DNA of 36,119 nucleotides from an uncultured Eubacteriales bacterium (GTDB taxonomy: Bacteria > Bacillota > Clostridia > Oscillospirales > Oscillospiraceae), in assembly GCA_900553805.1 (NCBI GenBank), contig USEU01000016.1:1-36119 (forward strand), written 5' to 3'. The translations under genes were made by a program, and so were the position numbers. The notes below the pieces were generated by a model. It worked only from the letters and a program-made list of their open reading frames with translations, ran no database searches and was not told the DNA's origin. The first letter of the stretch is position 1. Each line of letters opens with the position of its first letter. This document shows positions 1 through 8,123 of the stretch, piece by piece.

Positions 1-100
1 TTTGCAGCCTTACGGTTGCCCTGCACACCCGAATCTGTCAGCCAACAGTAAAAATTAGAATTACTTCCTTATCACTGTTAAGTCAAGAGTTTCAAGGGGT

Positions 101-175
101 TGGAGCTGCTAGCCAGATTTGAACTGGCCACCCGGTTTCCAGCGGGCTTATGCCCGCCGGAAGCCTTGCGACCTC
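101..175 (-). pseudogene. Interrupted copy of the tRNA-Thr 3' half
   Basis: Positions 101-128 are identical to 281-308, the CCA end, acceptor 3' strand and T-arm of the neighbouring tRNA-Thr. Positions 169-175 then match 308-314 of the tRNA (the variable-loop side). About 40 bases containing an 11-bp hairpin (roughly 139-163) sit between the two matching blocks. No matching 5' acceptor strand is found further along the minus strand, so this does not fold as a complete tRNA. It may be a decayed tandem tRNA copy or an integration-site duplication; the function is unknown. Confidence 0.5.
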
Positions 176-236
176 TTTTTTGAAATCAGAATTGCCATTG
201 GCAATTCAACGGATGAGACCGCCAGTTCTTGCGGCA

Positions 237-274
237 GAGAAACAGAAAACTCCCAAGCCAATTGGCCTGAGAGT
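237..274 (-). terminator. Intrinsic terminator of tRNA-Thr
   Basis: On the minus strand an 11-bp stem with two G-U pairs (arms 264-274 and 249-259) closes an AATT loop. It is followed by a T-rich run (complement of 237-248), just past the tRNA 3' end. Confidence 0.75.
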
Positions 275-280
275 CTTTTC

Positions 281-356
<76 letters not shown>

Positions 357-390
357 ATTTTCTTTTGGGCTGTTCCCCGACAGCTTTGAT

Positions 391-419
391 ATTATATAAC
401 GGGATGCCCCATTTGTCAA
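391..419 (-). promoter_or_regulatory. Sigma-A promoter of tRNA-Thr
   Basis: Minus strand: a perfect -35 TTGACA (414-419), a 17-nt spacer and a perfect -10 TATAAT (391-396). The predicted start is near 384, about 28 nt before the tRNA. Confidence 0.9.
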
Positions 420-486
420 TCCCTTTTTTAAGAAAATTGGCTTATTTTGAAAACGCCCGGAAAGAGGAGGGCAGGCGGGAATGGGA

Positions 487-515
487 ATGGCCTGCCGCGG
501 TTTGCGGCAGGCCAT
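487..515 (-). terminator. Hairpin after the PAP2 gene
   Basis: A perfect 12-bp stem (487-498 with 504-515) with a 5-nt loop lies directly after the PAP2 stop codon. The following bases on the minus strand are only moderately T-rich, so it is a probable but not textbook terminator of the envelope operon. Confidence 0.6.
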
Positions 516-522
516 GAGGCAT

Positions 523-1191
523 TTATTCCGCTTGCTGGTTGGCGCGCTGATATTTGCCGCGCTTGGGGGGGCGGACCTTATAGATGATGGCGACGATGGC
601 GCAGCCCAGCAGGCCCAGCAGGATACCGGCGAACATGGAGAAGATCACGTCGGTGGGGTAGTGGACGTATAGGTACAGCCGGGAGAAGGCCACCAGGAAC
701 GCCAGGATCATGGCGGGGATACCCGCCCACTTGTTGCGGATCATCAGCACCGTGGCTGCCTCAAAGCAGGCAATGGTATGGCCGGAGGGGAAGGAGCGGT
801 GCAGGTCGCTGGAGAAAAGCCACAGCAGCTGCTCCTGGGTCACAGGCGTCCAGTTTTTCAGCTGGGGCAGGTCCAGCCCGGCCATCCGTTCCTCCGTGTA
901 GAAGAGGAACGGCCGGTCGCGGGCAATCAGGCTTTTCAGGATGATGTTGCAGATGATCAGTCCCAACGTCAGGGCGGCGGCCATGGACCAGCCGGTTTTC
1001 CGGGTCTTGCGGAACAGCAGCAGCACCGCCGCCACCGCGATCCAGAACGCGCCCCATTCGCCGAACAGGGAGATATAGGGCATGGCCTTATCCAGGAAGG
1101 GATTTGTCAGATAGTTGCGGATGAATTCCAGAATGGGGAAATCAAATGTGATCGCCAGGGAGTCCAGCAGGGCCTTGGCTTGCTCGATCAT
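523..1191 (-). CDS. PAP2-family membrane phosphatase
   Basis: A 222-residue multi-pass membrane protein of the PAP2 (type 2 phosphatidic acid phosphatase) superfamily. All three catalytic motifs are visible: K86-x6-R93-P94, PSGH at 135-138, and S170-R171-x5-H177-x3-D181. These residues form the phosphohistidine active site. Family members dephosphorylate lipid phosphates such as undecaprenyl diphosphate or phosphatidylglycerophosphate; the exact substrate cannot be read from sequence. It is the last gene of a minus-strand operon, starting 14 bp after the previous stop. The glycosyltransferase and phosphodiester glycosidase neighbours make recycling of a polyprenyl carrier for envelope glycans a reasonable inference. 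Confidence 0.88.
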   Translation of the reverse strand: MIEQAKALLDSLAITFDFPILEFIRNYLTNPFLDKAMPYISLFGEWGAFWIAVAAVLLLFRKTRKTGWSMAAALTLGLIICNIILKSLIARDRPFLFYTEERMAGLDLPQLKNWTPVTQEQLLWLFSSDLHRSFPSGHTIACFEAATVLMIRNKWAGIPAMILAFLVAFSRLYLYVHYPTDVIFSMFAGILLGLLGCAIVAIIYKVRPPKRGKYQRANQQAE

Positions 1192-1205
1192 TGGCTTCTA
1201 CCTCC

Positions 1206-2948
1206 TTACACATTTTGGAACAGGGGATACAGTTTCATCGGGGTCAGGTTGTAGCCCTCGGGCAGGGTCACGTTGCCCGCCTCGTCGGGCTGGAACACCA
1301 CGGTCCAGGTCTTCTGACCGGCCTCGTTGGTCTCCACGGTGGCCCAGCCGCTGAATACCTTGCCCTCGGGCGTCTCTACCGTAGGCGCGGTGAGGGACTG
1401 GGATTCGGTGGAGTAGAAGGCGGAGGACAGCTGGTTCCCGGCAGCGTCGAAGAAGGTCAGCCGAACCTCGCCCACGGGCGTGGTGATATCCTCGTTGGTC
1501 ATTTCGGTGCAGACCCACTTGCCGTTCTCATAGCTGAAATACATGGACTGGACGATGCTGTAATCCTTCTCCGTGTTGTCCTTGTTGACCACGTGCATGA
1601 CCATGGAGGCGCGGACGGAGAACATGGTGTCGGAGCGGCTGGTAAAGCCCAGAATCTCCTGGTCGCGGAACTCATGGCCCCGGTCGGAGTTCATCCACAG
1701 CTCGCCGTTCATGGCCACAATATCATTGTAGGTCTGGGTGCCGCCCTTGAAGTACTGGGAAACGGCGGTGCGGCTGCCGCTCGCGTTGATCATGAAGCCT
1801 GCGTAGGCCTCCAGCGCGCCGAACACGGCGCTGCGCTCCTCCTCAGTGATGGCGATGGAGGAGATCTGCTCCTCGTACATGCCGGAGTCGCTGTTGTAGC
1901 GGACCTCAATGGGCGCGCCGGTCTGGTCGTAGACCAGCAGCTCCGGGGCGGTCATCAGGCCGTCCACCTCCTGGATGCTGGTGCGCACGCGCTCCTCGGC
2001 CGGCAGTTCCTCGTCCGCCTTGGTGGAGGCGATCTGAATGGTATAATCCTCGCTCAGGGGCGTATTGTTCACATAAGCCACATGGTTTTCCAGCTTGCGG
2101 ATTTTGATGGATTCGTTCCGGGTGATGAACAGCTCCACCTCGCCCAGCTGCCAGTCGGGAATGTCGGTGATGCTGTCCTGCTGGCCCGTCAGGGTGAAGG
2201 AGGCCAGCTTTTCCGTTCCCAGACGAACCAGGTATTTCTTGCCGGACAGGCCGCCGGAGGTCTCCACGTATTCCAGCTGCTGGGAGCCGACCTTCTCCTG
2301 CATATACCGCACATAGGCGTCGGAGCCCTCAAACTGGGTGTCGTATTTATTGGTGCCGGTGCCGGTGGGGTCGCCTGCCAGGCGGTAGAGCTGGGCCCAG
2401 TCGGGGGCGGCAAACAGCTGGTCAAATACCTGCTGGCACTTGATGGTGGGCTGGGCGGCCTGGTAGTCCTTCAGCCAGCCGTTGAGCCAGTTCAGCCCGA
2501 TGAATACGCCTACAAAGAATACTAAGATCAGGCCGAAGTAGAAGCTGTAAAAGATCACGCCGCCGGTGCGGGGGCCGCGCTTTTTCAGCACCACCTCATT
2601 CTCCGTCTGCTTCCGGGGCGGCTGGGCATTCCTTTGGGCGGGGGCAGGGCGCTGGCCGGGGGCGGCATTTCTTTGGCCGGGGGCCGCGGGCCGCTGCTGG
2701 CCGCCTGCCGGACGGGCGGGGCGCTGGGCATCGGACTGGGCCGGACGCTGGGCGCCGGGGCGCTGCATGCCGGTGGGCTGAGCCGGGCGGTTGGCCGCGT
2801 CGCGGCCCGCGGCGCGCTGGGCCTCCCGCTGGGCGCGCCTGGCGGCGCGGGCGGCGTTGGCCTCGTCACGCTCCCGGATGATCTCGTCCAGAGCCTGGTC
2901 GGGAGCCTGCTGCCCCTTGGATTTGGCATCGAATTTTCCTTGATACAT
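1206..2948 (-). CDS. Membrane protein with disordered basic cytoplasmic tail
   Basis: I do not recognise a named family. The first ~125 of 580 residues are rich in Ala, Arg, Gln and Pro, with repeated QRPA/GQRP-like units, and are probably disordered and cytoplasmic. One transmembrane helix follows at about 131-153. The remaining ~425 residues should be outside the membrane. The C-terminal part (about 490-580), with F-x-D-A-x-G, a threonine/proline-rich stretch and an F-x-G-W motif, resembles the InlB B-repeat-like/Listeria-Bacteroides repeat fold seen in surface proteins. The gene lies 13 bp after the phosphodiester glycosidase gene and 14 bp before the PAP2 gene, so they are co-transcribed. 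An envelope scaffold or sensor role is only inference. Confidence 0.8.
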   Translation of the reverse strand: MYQGKFDAKSKGQQAPDQALDEIIRERDEANAARAARRAQREAQRAAGRDAANRPAQPTGMQRPGAQRPAQSDAQRPARPAGGQQRPAAPGQRNAAPGQRPAPAQRNAQPPRKQTENEVVLKKRGPRTGGVIFYSFYFGLILVFFVGVFIGLNWLNGWLKDYQAAQPTIKCQQVFDQLFAAPDWAQLYRLAGDPTGTGTNKYDTQFEGSDAYVRYMQEKVGSQQLEYVETSGGLSGKKYLVRLGTEKLASFTLTGQQDSITDIPDWQLGEVELFITRNESIKIRKLENHVAYVNNTPLSEDYTIQIASTKADEELPAEERVRTSIQEVDGLMTAPELLVYDQTGAPIEVRYNSDSGMYEEQISSIAITEEERSAVFGALEAYAGFMINASGSRTAVSQYFKGGTQTYNDIVAMNGELWMNSDRGHEFRDQEILGFTSRSDTMFSVRASMVMHVVNKDNTEKDYSIVQSMYFSYENGKWVCTEMTNEDITTPVGEVRLTFFDAAGNQLSSAFYSTESQSLTAPTVETPEGKVFSGWATVETNEAGQKTWTVVFQPDEAGNVTLPEGYNLTPMKLYPLFQNV

Positions 2949-2961
2949 CTCTCACTACTCC

Positions 2962-4047
2962 TTACTGTAAGGGCTTGACCATCCAGAAGTTGGGCATTCT
3001 TCTCGGCTCGGACTGGAGCACGGAATAGCTGTTGATCATGCTGACCTCGCCGGTGTTGTAGTCGCGGTACAGCATGACGGAGGAGGAGCCGCCGTCCATG
3101 TTGCAGGCGTTCACCGCGCCGTAGGCGGTGAGCAGGTCAATCATGTCCTTGTAGGTAGCGCCCAGGGAGCCTGCCTGGCGGCCGTCGGCGCAGATGATGA
3201 TGACAACGCCGTCCGCCCGCTGGCCGATGACGGTGCGGGGGTTATAGCCGGAGTTGCCGGAATAGACCTGCTGGTTGGCAACGCCGTTGACAATCAGCAC
3301 GGGGCCAAATTCGCAGCCATCCCGGATGCCCAGCTCCATGGCCTGGGATTCGGTCATGCTCTCGGCCACCACGAATTTGTTTTCATTGGTGAAGCCGCCG
3401 AAGCCGCCGGGGAATGCGGCGTTTTTCACATTGGATACGACCTTCCCGCCGTGGATGACCATGCCGGAGGGCACGCTGCCCACCTGGGCGCCGGCGGTGC
3501 CGTCGTCGTTAAAGGCACCGGCGTTGACGGCGGCGGAGGCACCCTCGTCCTCAATGGCCACGTTCAGCCGCTTGCCGGGCTTGTTGGTGCTGAAGCCGTC
3601 ATAGCTGGACAGGCCCAGGTATACCCGGCTGGGGTCCTGGATCAGCATAATGTGGGCATTGAAGGTCTTGCCCGCGTAGCTCTCGATGCGGATGCCGTCG
3701 GGGTAGGCCGCCCATTCGTCGGAGGCAGCCAGATTGCTGGAATCCATAATGACGATATCATCCAGGTTCACATCCTCCAGGGGAGCCTCGTCCTTGCCCT
3801 GGTTCTTGATCTCGTCCACCAGCTCGTCGCTCATAAAGAGGCCTGGGATCCATTTGGTGGCGCTGGGCTCCAGCAGGGACATGGTCAGCATGTCCCGGGC
3901 GGCGGTGGAGGGGCCGTTGAAGATCAGATTCATCATCAGCGCAAGCCCCACCACGATCAGGATAATCAGGGTGAACAGCAGCAGGAAGAAGCGGCGGATG
4001 ATGCGCCCTGCCAGGCCGCTGCCCTTGGATTGCTTTTTCTTACTCAT
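2962..4047 (-). CDS. Phosphodiester glycosidase (NAGPA) domain protein
   Basis: 361 residues: a short basic N-terminus, one membrane anchor at about 17-42, then an extracellular domain of the NAGPA/phosphodiester glycosidase family (formerly DUF2233). The family hallmark, a C-terminal N-M-D-G-G-S-S-S block near residue 315, is present, and the glycine-rich segments before it fit the fold. Relatives cleave sugar-phosphodiester bonds, as in the mammalian uncovering enzyme, and bacterial members are often linked to wall or exopolysaccharide metabolism. It starts 5 bp after the glycosyltransferase stop, with a GAGG ribosome binding site overlapping that stop region, so translation is probably coupled. 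The substrate is unknown; a phosphodiester-linked wall glycan is a guess from context. Confidence 0.88.
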   Translation of the reverse strand: MSKKKQSKGSGLAGRIIRRFFLLLFTLIILIVVGLALMMNLIFNGPSTAARDMLTMSLLEPSATKWIPGLFMSDELVDEIKNQGKDEAPLEDVNLDDIVIMDSSNLAASDEWAAYPDGIRIESYAGKTFNAHIMLIQDPSRVYLGLSSYDGFSTNKPGKRLNVAIEDEGASAAVNAGAFNDDGTAGAQVGSVPSGMVIHGGKVVSNVKNAAFPGGFGGFTNENKFVVAESMTESQAMELGIRDGCEFGPVLIVNGVANQQVYSGNSGYNPRTVIGQRADGVVIIICADGRQAGSLGATYKDMIDLLTAYGAVNACNMDGGSSSVMLYRDYNTGEVSMINSYSVLQSEPRRMPNFWMVKPLQ

Positions 4048-4052
4048 ATCGG

Positions 4053-5162
4053 TTACCTCGCGTCAGATTTTTGGTTGTGCGATGCAAAGACCCAGCGCTG
4101 CTGGATCGCGTAGCTGATGAAATACAGGACGGTCATTACAATAATATACCACAGCGTCCGCAGCCCTCCGGCGTTGGAACCCACGTGGAGCAGCCAGAAC
4201 ACGCCGTTGGTCAGCCCCATCTGCACCAGCAGCTGGGGGACGGCCACGGCATAGTAGCGCAGCAGCGCTTTGCCGGTTTTCTCCTTGGACTGGAACACCA
4301 TCCGATGGTTGATGAAGAAATTCAGCAGCGACGAAATGACCCGGGCCAGCACATAGGGCACCGTGTCGTGTACCGCCGCCTCGGAACCGGCCAGCAGATG
4401 ATCGAACAGAGCGAACATCCCCGCGTCCACCCCGGCGCAGAAAAGGCTGCTGAGGGTATAGCGGAAGAAGTGGGCCAGGATCAGCTTGTAAATGCGCCAG
4501 GAATCCTTCAGCCAGTGGAAGTGAGAACTTTTGTTCTCTTCAATGTAAACGGTGCGGATCTTTACCTCGTCGAAGGGCAGGTCGTTGGTTTTCATGGCCA
4601 GCAGGACATTGGTCTCGTACTCAAAGCGGTCGCCGCCCACCTGGGCCATCAGCTCCAGCGTATCCCGGGGGAAGGCCCGCAGCCCCGTCTGGGTATCGGA
4701 AAGGGTGATGCCGCAGAACAGCTTGAATACGCCGGAGGTGGTCCTGTTGCCGAACCGGCTTCTGGGGGGCACATGGGGCAGGGAGAAGTCCCGGCAGCCC
4801 AGGGTGATCCGATCGGTCTCCAGCATGTGCTCACAGCAGGCCCGGGTGTCCTCGGGGTGGTGCTGGTTGTCGCCGTCCACGGTGACTACGCCCAGGCAGT
4901 CCGGCCGGTTTTCCAGCACATAATTGAAAGCTGTTTTCAGTCCCGCGCCCTTGCCCCGATTGACCTCATGGGTCAGCACGTGGATCTCGGGGTGCGCCTG
5001 GGCGGCGTCGGTGAAGTAATGAAGATTCTCCGGCTTGCTCCCGTCGTTGACCAGAATGATGTCGGAAAAGCCGTATTCCAGCAGCCCGTCGATCACGGCG
5101 TTCAGCTTTTCATCCGGGTCAAGAGAGGGAAGAATCACGGAAATTTTAGATAAATCTGCCAT
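4053..5162 (-). CDS. GT2 glycosyltransferase fused to a GtrA membrane domain
   Basis: 369 residues from an ATG preceded by AGAGGA at 6-nt spacing; the 32 codons upstream lack a ribosome binding site. Residues ~5-225 are a family 2 glycosyltransferase of the dolichyl-phosphate mannose/glucose synthase type, with a VNDGS nucleotide-binding motif (38-42) and the DGDNQ metal site at 96-100. Residues ~235-365 are a four-helix GtrA domain, thought to help flip or place polyprenyl-phosphate sugars. The expected product is a polyprenyl-phosphate-linked sugar at the membrane for decoration of a surface polymer. It is the first gene of the envelope operon (glycosyltransferase, glycosidase, membrane protein, PAP2). 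Confidence 0.9.
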   Translation of the reverse strand: MADLSKISVILPSLDPDEKLNAVIDGLLEYGFSDIILVNDGSKPENLHYFTDAAQAHPEIHVLTHEVNRGKGAGLKTAFNYVLENRPDCLGVVTVDGDNQHHPEDTRACCEHMLETDRITLGCRDFSLPHVPPRSRFGNRTTSGVFKLFCGITLSDTQTGLRAFPRDTLELMAQVGGDRFEYETNVLLAMKTNDLPFDEVKIRTVYIEENKSSHFHWLKDSWRIYKLILAHFFRYTLSSLFCAGVDAGMFALFDHLLAGSEAAVHDTVPYVLARVISSLLNFFINHRMVFQSKEKTGKALLRYYAVAVPQLLVQMGLTNGVFWLLHVGSNAGGLRTLWYIIVMTVLYFISYAIQQRWVFASHNQKSDAR

Positions 5163-5205
5163 TTGGATTCCTCTTCTATCATTCAAGCGATTTTTTTGCC
5201 ACAAT

Positions 5206-5233
5206 AGTATATCACATCCGCAGGGAATTGCAA
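5206..5233 (-). promoter_or_regulatory. Promoter of the envelope operon
   Basis: Minus strand: -35 TTGCAA (5228-5233), a 16-nt spacer and -10 TATACT (5206-5211) with an extended TG. It lies 44 bp upstream of the glycosyltransferase start. Confidence 0.65.
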
Positions 5234-5387
5234 AGCGTTTTCCAAAAGATTTCCACAATTTTAAGAATTTCTGAAGAAACCCCCAAAAATCCCGCCCGCA
5301 GCACTCCGCCAGTGGTACTATTTGCGTAATCGAATGAAATTATCAAAACAGAGTGGGGAAGAATGTATTATGTATAATGTATAGCCG

Positions 5388-5472
5388 CCCTCCCAAGCGT
5401 CCCTGAAAGGTTTAGCGGGTGTAGCCGTCCTTGACGGCGTACAGCCGCTAAACCTTTCGGGGACGGCGAGGG
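5388..5472. repeat. Long imperfect palindrome in the divergent intergenic region
   Basis: The nested inverted repeat has its core at 5398-5465. Its arms are CGTCCC/GGGACG (outer), a perfect 13-bp pair at 5406-5418 and 5445-5457, and an inner GCCGTC/GACGGC with a 3-nt loop; CCCTC/GAGGG extends it outward. It sits between divergently transcribed genes, so it is not a terminator of either one. It may be a mobile palindromic repeat or a structured RNA. Confidence 0.75.
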
Positions 5473-5507
5473 AAAATGATGTAAAATGGGGTGGGAGGCT
5501 GCATTTT

Positions 5508-5590
5508 GGTTTGAGGGGGCGGGGGAGTGTGGGGGCGCTTCCCCTGCCCCTGCGGGGGTGGGGGAGAACGGGAGGTGTGCGCGGCGGGCG
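5508..5590 (+). other. G-rich tract with quadruplex potential
   Basis: Five runs of five G occur on the plus strand at 5515-5519, 5521-5525, 5531-5535, 5554-5558 and 5560-5564. A C-rich segment (5540-5549) could alternatively pair with the last two runs. The intergenic stretch 5260-5830 holds no convincing gene: open frames here are proline-rich artefacts without a ribosome binding site. Confidence 0.6.
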
Positions 5591-5710
5591 GAGGAATGAT
5601 TTTGTGACGAAAACGGTTGTGAAAATAAACAAAAAAAGTTCCGCATTTACCCACGCAATGCGGGGAATTGTAGAACGCAACAAAATTGGCTTAGAAATAT
5701 CAACAGAGGG

Positions 5711-5739
5711 TTGATTTATGAGAAATGCTATGTTAAAAT
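5711..5739 (+). promoter_or_regulatory. Candidate promoter of the oligopeptide transporter operon
   Basis: -35 TTGATT (5711-5716), a 17-nt spacer and -10 TAAAAT (5734-5739), preceded by TG as in an extended -10. It lies about 90 bp upstream of oppA. Confidence 0.55.
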
Positions 5740-5745
5740 AGCTGC

Positions 5746-5808
5746 AAATCATTTGAAAAAATGATTTATGCAGGACACGGACATGCATTATGCATGGAAG
5801 CCTGCAAA
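5746..5808 (+). promoter_or_regulatory. Two hairpins in the oppA 5' leader
   Basis: The first is a perfect 9-bp stem (5746-5754 with 5759-5767) closed by a GAAA tetraloop. The second has TGCAGG/CCTGCA as the outer stem (5769-5774, 5803-5808) and CATGCAT/ATGCATG inside. Neither is followed by a T-run, so mRNA stabilisation or a protein-binding role is likelier than termination. Confidence 0.5.
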
Positions 5809-5829
5809 AATAATTAGGGAGGAAAAAAC

Positions 5830-8097
5830 ATGAAGAAACTTCTTGCACTGGTTCTGGCTGTTGTCATGGTGCTTTCCCTGGTTGCATGCAGCAGCAAGAC
5901 CGCCGAAGAGCCCACCGAGGCCCCCACGGAAGCTGCTACCGAAGCTGAGACCGAAGCTCCTACCGAAGCTGAGACCGAGGCTCCCACCGAAGCGCCTACC
6001 GAGGCCGAGACTGAGGCTGAGACCGAAGCTGAGGCTGAGATCGAAGCCGAGGAAGAGGAAGACACCGACGAGTACGATGCCGCCTCTACCGAGCTGTACA
6101 ACGCTGTCCTGGGCGACTTCTATGCCGCTTACTCCGAGGCAAAGTCCATCGACAATGCTTCCGAGGCTTGGGCGAAGATGGCTATCGCCGAGGCCAAGCT
6201 GCTGGAGAGCGGCGTGATGCTGCCCACCACTACCAGAGGCGGCAACTATGCCATTTCCCGCATTGCTCCGGGCACCGTCACCCCCATCCTGTACGGCAAT
6301 GACAAAGACCGTTTCCAGAACTACCTGATCGCCACCGAATTCATCAAGGCCGAGGACCGCGCCGAGATGAAGGCTCACTATAACGAAGTCAAGGGCACCG
6401 GCACCTACATGGAGTGGGCCAAGGACTACCTGACCGAGAAGGGCTATACCCTGACCGATGTCTACGGCTATCCCTCCTACACCTCCGACCCCAAGACCTG
6501 GGACTATTTCGCCACCTCCCGCGCGGCCGACTCCGAGGCCATTGTGAACGGCCTGGAAATGCTGATGGAGTATGACGTGGAAGGCGTGCAGCAGCCCGCT
6601 CTGGCCACCGGCTACACCGTGTCCGACGACGGCCTGACCTACACCTTCACCATCCGTGAGGGCTGCGTCTGGGTCGACTCTCAGGGCCGTAAGGTCGCTG
6701 ACGTGACCGCTGACGACTTTGTCGCCGGCTTCCAGCACATGCTGGACGCTCAGGGCGGCCTGGAGTTCCTGGTCAGCGGTGTCGTGAAGAACGCTGCCGA
6801 GTATATCAGCGGCGAGATCACCGACTTCTCCGAAGTTGGCGTCAAGGCTGTTGACGATTACACTCTGGAGTACACTCTGGAGGCTCCCTGCCGTTACTTC
6901 GTCACCATGCTGGGCTACAACCCCTTCGCTCCTATGAGCCGTGAGTACTACACCTCTCAGGGCGGCCAGTTCGGCCAGGATTACGATCCCTCCGCTGAGA
7001 CCTACACCTACGGCACTTCCCCCAACAACATCGCCTACGTCGGCCCCTATGTTGTGACCAACTTCACCTCTGAGAACACCATCGTGTTCCAGGCCAACGA
7101 GTCCTACTGGAATGCTGATAACATCAACATCCACACCATCAACTGGATCTTCAACGACGGCACCGATGTGACCAAGGCCTACACCGACTGCAAGAACGGC
7201 ATCGTTTCCGGCGTCGGCCTGAACACCACCACCGTGGAGCTGGCCAAGGAGGATAAGCTGTTCGACGATTACGCTTATGTTTCCAGCACCGACGCCACCT
7301 CCTACATGGCGTTCCTGAACATCAACCGCACCGCCTACGCCAACGTCAACGACGAGAGCACCGTCGTCTCCGAGAAGACCGACGAGCAGAAGACCGTTGC
7401 CGCTGCCGCCATGAAGCTGCAGAACTTCCGCATGGCTCTGTGCACCTCCGTTGACCGCGCTTCCTACAACGCGCAGAGGGTCGGCGAGGAGCTGAAGCTG
7501 AACAACCTGCGTAACTCCTACACTCCCGGCAACTTCGTCACCCTGACCGAGGACGTCACCGTTGACATCAACGGCGAGGCCACCACCTTCCCCGCCGGCA
7601 CCAACTACGGTGTCATCATGCAGGCTCAGATCGACGCTGACGGCAGCCCCCTGAAGGTCTACGATCCCACTGCCGACGACGGCGCCGGCTCCTCCGATAC
7701 CTTCGACGGCTGGTACAACCCCGAAGCCGCCAAGAAGTTCCTGGACGCTGCCATCGCTGAGCTGGCTGAGCAGGGCATCGAGGTCACTACCGACAACCCC
7801 ATTGTCATTGACTACCCCTACGCTTCCAACAGCGAGCTGTACACCAACGTTGCCAACGCCTTTAAGCAGTCCGTGGAGAAGTCTCTGGACGGCCTGGTGG
7901 TTGTGAACCTGGTCACCTGCGTCGATTACGACGGCTGGTACTACGCTGGCTACTACACCGACTTTGGCTACGAGGCCAACTACGACGTGTACGATCTGTC
8001 CGGCTGGGGTCCCGACTACGGCGATCCTTCCAGCTACCTGGATACCTTCCTGCCTGACTACGCCGGCTACATGATCAAGTGCATCGGCATCTTCTAA
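5830..8097 (+). CDS. oppA: Oligopeptide-binding lipoprotein, circularly permuted AmiA/OppA type
   Basis: A 755-residue SBP_bac_5-family binding protein that captures peptides outside the cell. The signal peptide ends in the lipobox L-V-A-C (Cys20), and AGGGAGGA precedes the ATG. Residues 24-80 form a Glu/Thr/Ala/Pro repeat linker. Residues ~80-205 (LLESGVMLPTTTRGGNYAIS and following) resemble the segment that in streptococcal AmiA lies at the C-terminus. The usual N-terminal lobe begins only at ~210 (SDPKTWDY, then DGLTYTFTIR). The protein stops shortly after the W-G-P-D-Y-G-D-P-x-x-Y-L-D block, where AmiA would continue for over 100 residues. The order is therefore permuted. Codon use is strongly biased, as in highly expressed genes. 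It is the first gene of the A-B-C-D-F operon. Confidence 0.92.
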   Translation: MKKLLALVLAVVMVLSLVACSSKTAEEPTEAPTEAATEAETEAPTEAETEAPTEAPTEAETEAETEAEAEIEAEEEEDTDEYDAASTELYNAVLGDFYAAYSEAKSIDNASEAWAKMAIAEAKLLESGVMLPTTTRGGNYAISRIAPGTVTPILYGNDKDRFQNYLIATEFIKAEDRAEMKAHYNEVKGTGTYMEWAKDYLTEKGYTLTDVYGYPSYTSDPKTWDYFATSRAADSEAIVNGLEMLMEYDVEGVQQPALATGYTVSDDGLTYTFTIREGCVWVDSQGRKVADVTADDFVAGFQHMLDAQGGLEFLVSGVVKNAAEYISGEITDFSEVGVKAVDDYTLEYTLEAPCRYFVTMLGYNPFAPMSREYYTSQGGQFGQDYDPSAETYTYGTSPNNIAYVGPYVVTNFTSENTIVFQANESYWNADNINIHTINWIFNDGTDVTKAYTDCKNGIVSGVGLNTTTVELAKEDKLFDDYAYVSSTDATSYMAFLNINRTAYANVNDESTVVSEKTDEQKTVAAAAMKLQNFRMALCTSVDRASYNAQRVGEELKLNNLRNSYTPGNFVTLTEDVTVDINGEATTFPAGTNYGVIMQAQIDADGSPLKVYDPTADDGAGSSDTFDGWYNPEAAKKFLDAAIAELAEQGIEVTTDNPIVIDYPYASNSELYTNVANAFKQSVEKSLDGLVVVNLVTCVDYDGWYYAGYYTDFGYEANYDVYDLSGWGPDYGDPSSYLDTFLPDYAGYMIKCIGIF
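5905..6066 (+). repeat. Repeat encoding the E/T/A/P linker of OppA
   Basis: Degenerate 12- to 15-bp units encoding PTEA, TEAET and similar words, repeated about ten times directly after the lipidated cysteine. The likely product is a flexible, acidic tether holding the binding protein off the membrane. Such tracts can change length by slippage. Confidence 0.75.
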
Positions 8098-8123
8098 GCA
8101 ATTTCCAGCTGTAATGCATCGTT

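Noticed and set aside
1..100. Left-edge sequence as part of a gene
   Set aside because: No open frame with a start signal or recognisable RNA fold was found; it is left unannotated.
188..206. 8-bp palindrome GAATTGCC-ATT-GGCAATTC as a second tRNA terminator
   Set aside because: No T-run follows it on either strand, and a good terminator already lies at 237-274.
5318..5848. Proline-rich open frames on the minus strand in the intergenic region
   Set aside because: There is no ribosome binding site and no domain; the reading comes from the C-rich complement of the G-rich tract and the palindrome.
5905..6066. Tandem units after the oppA lipobox as a CRISPR-like array
   Set aside because: The units are short, in frame and contiguous without spacers, and encode a low-complexity linker. 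No CRISPR array was seen anywhere in the window.
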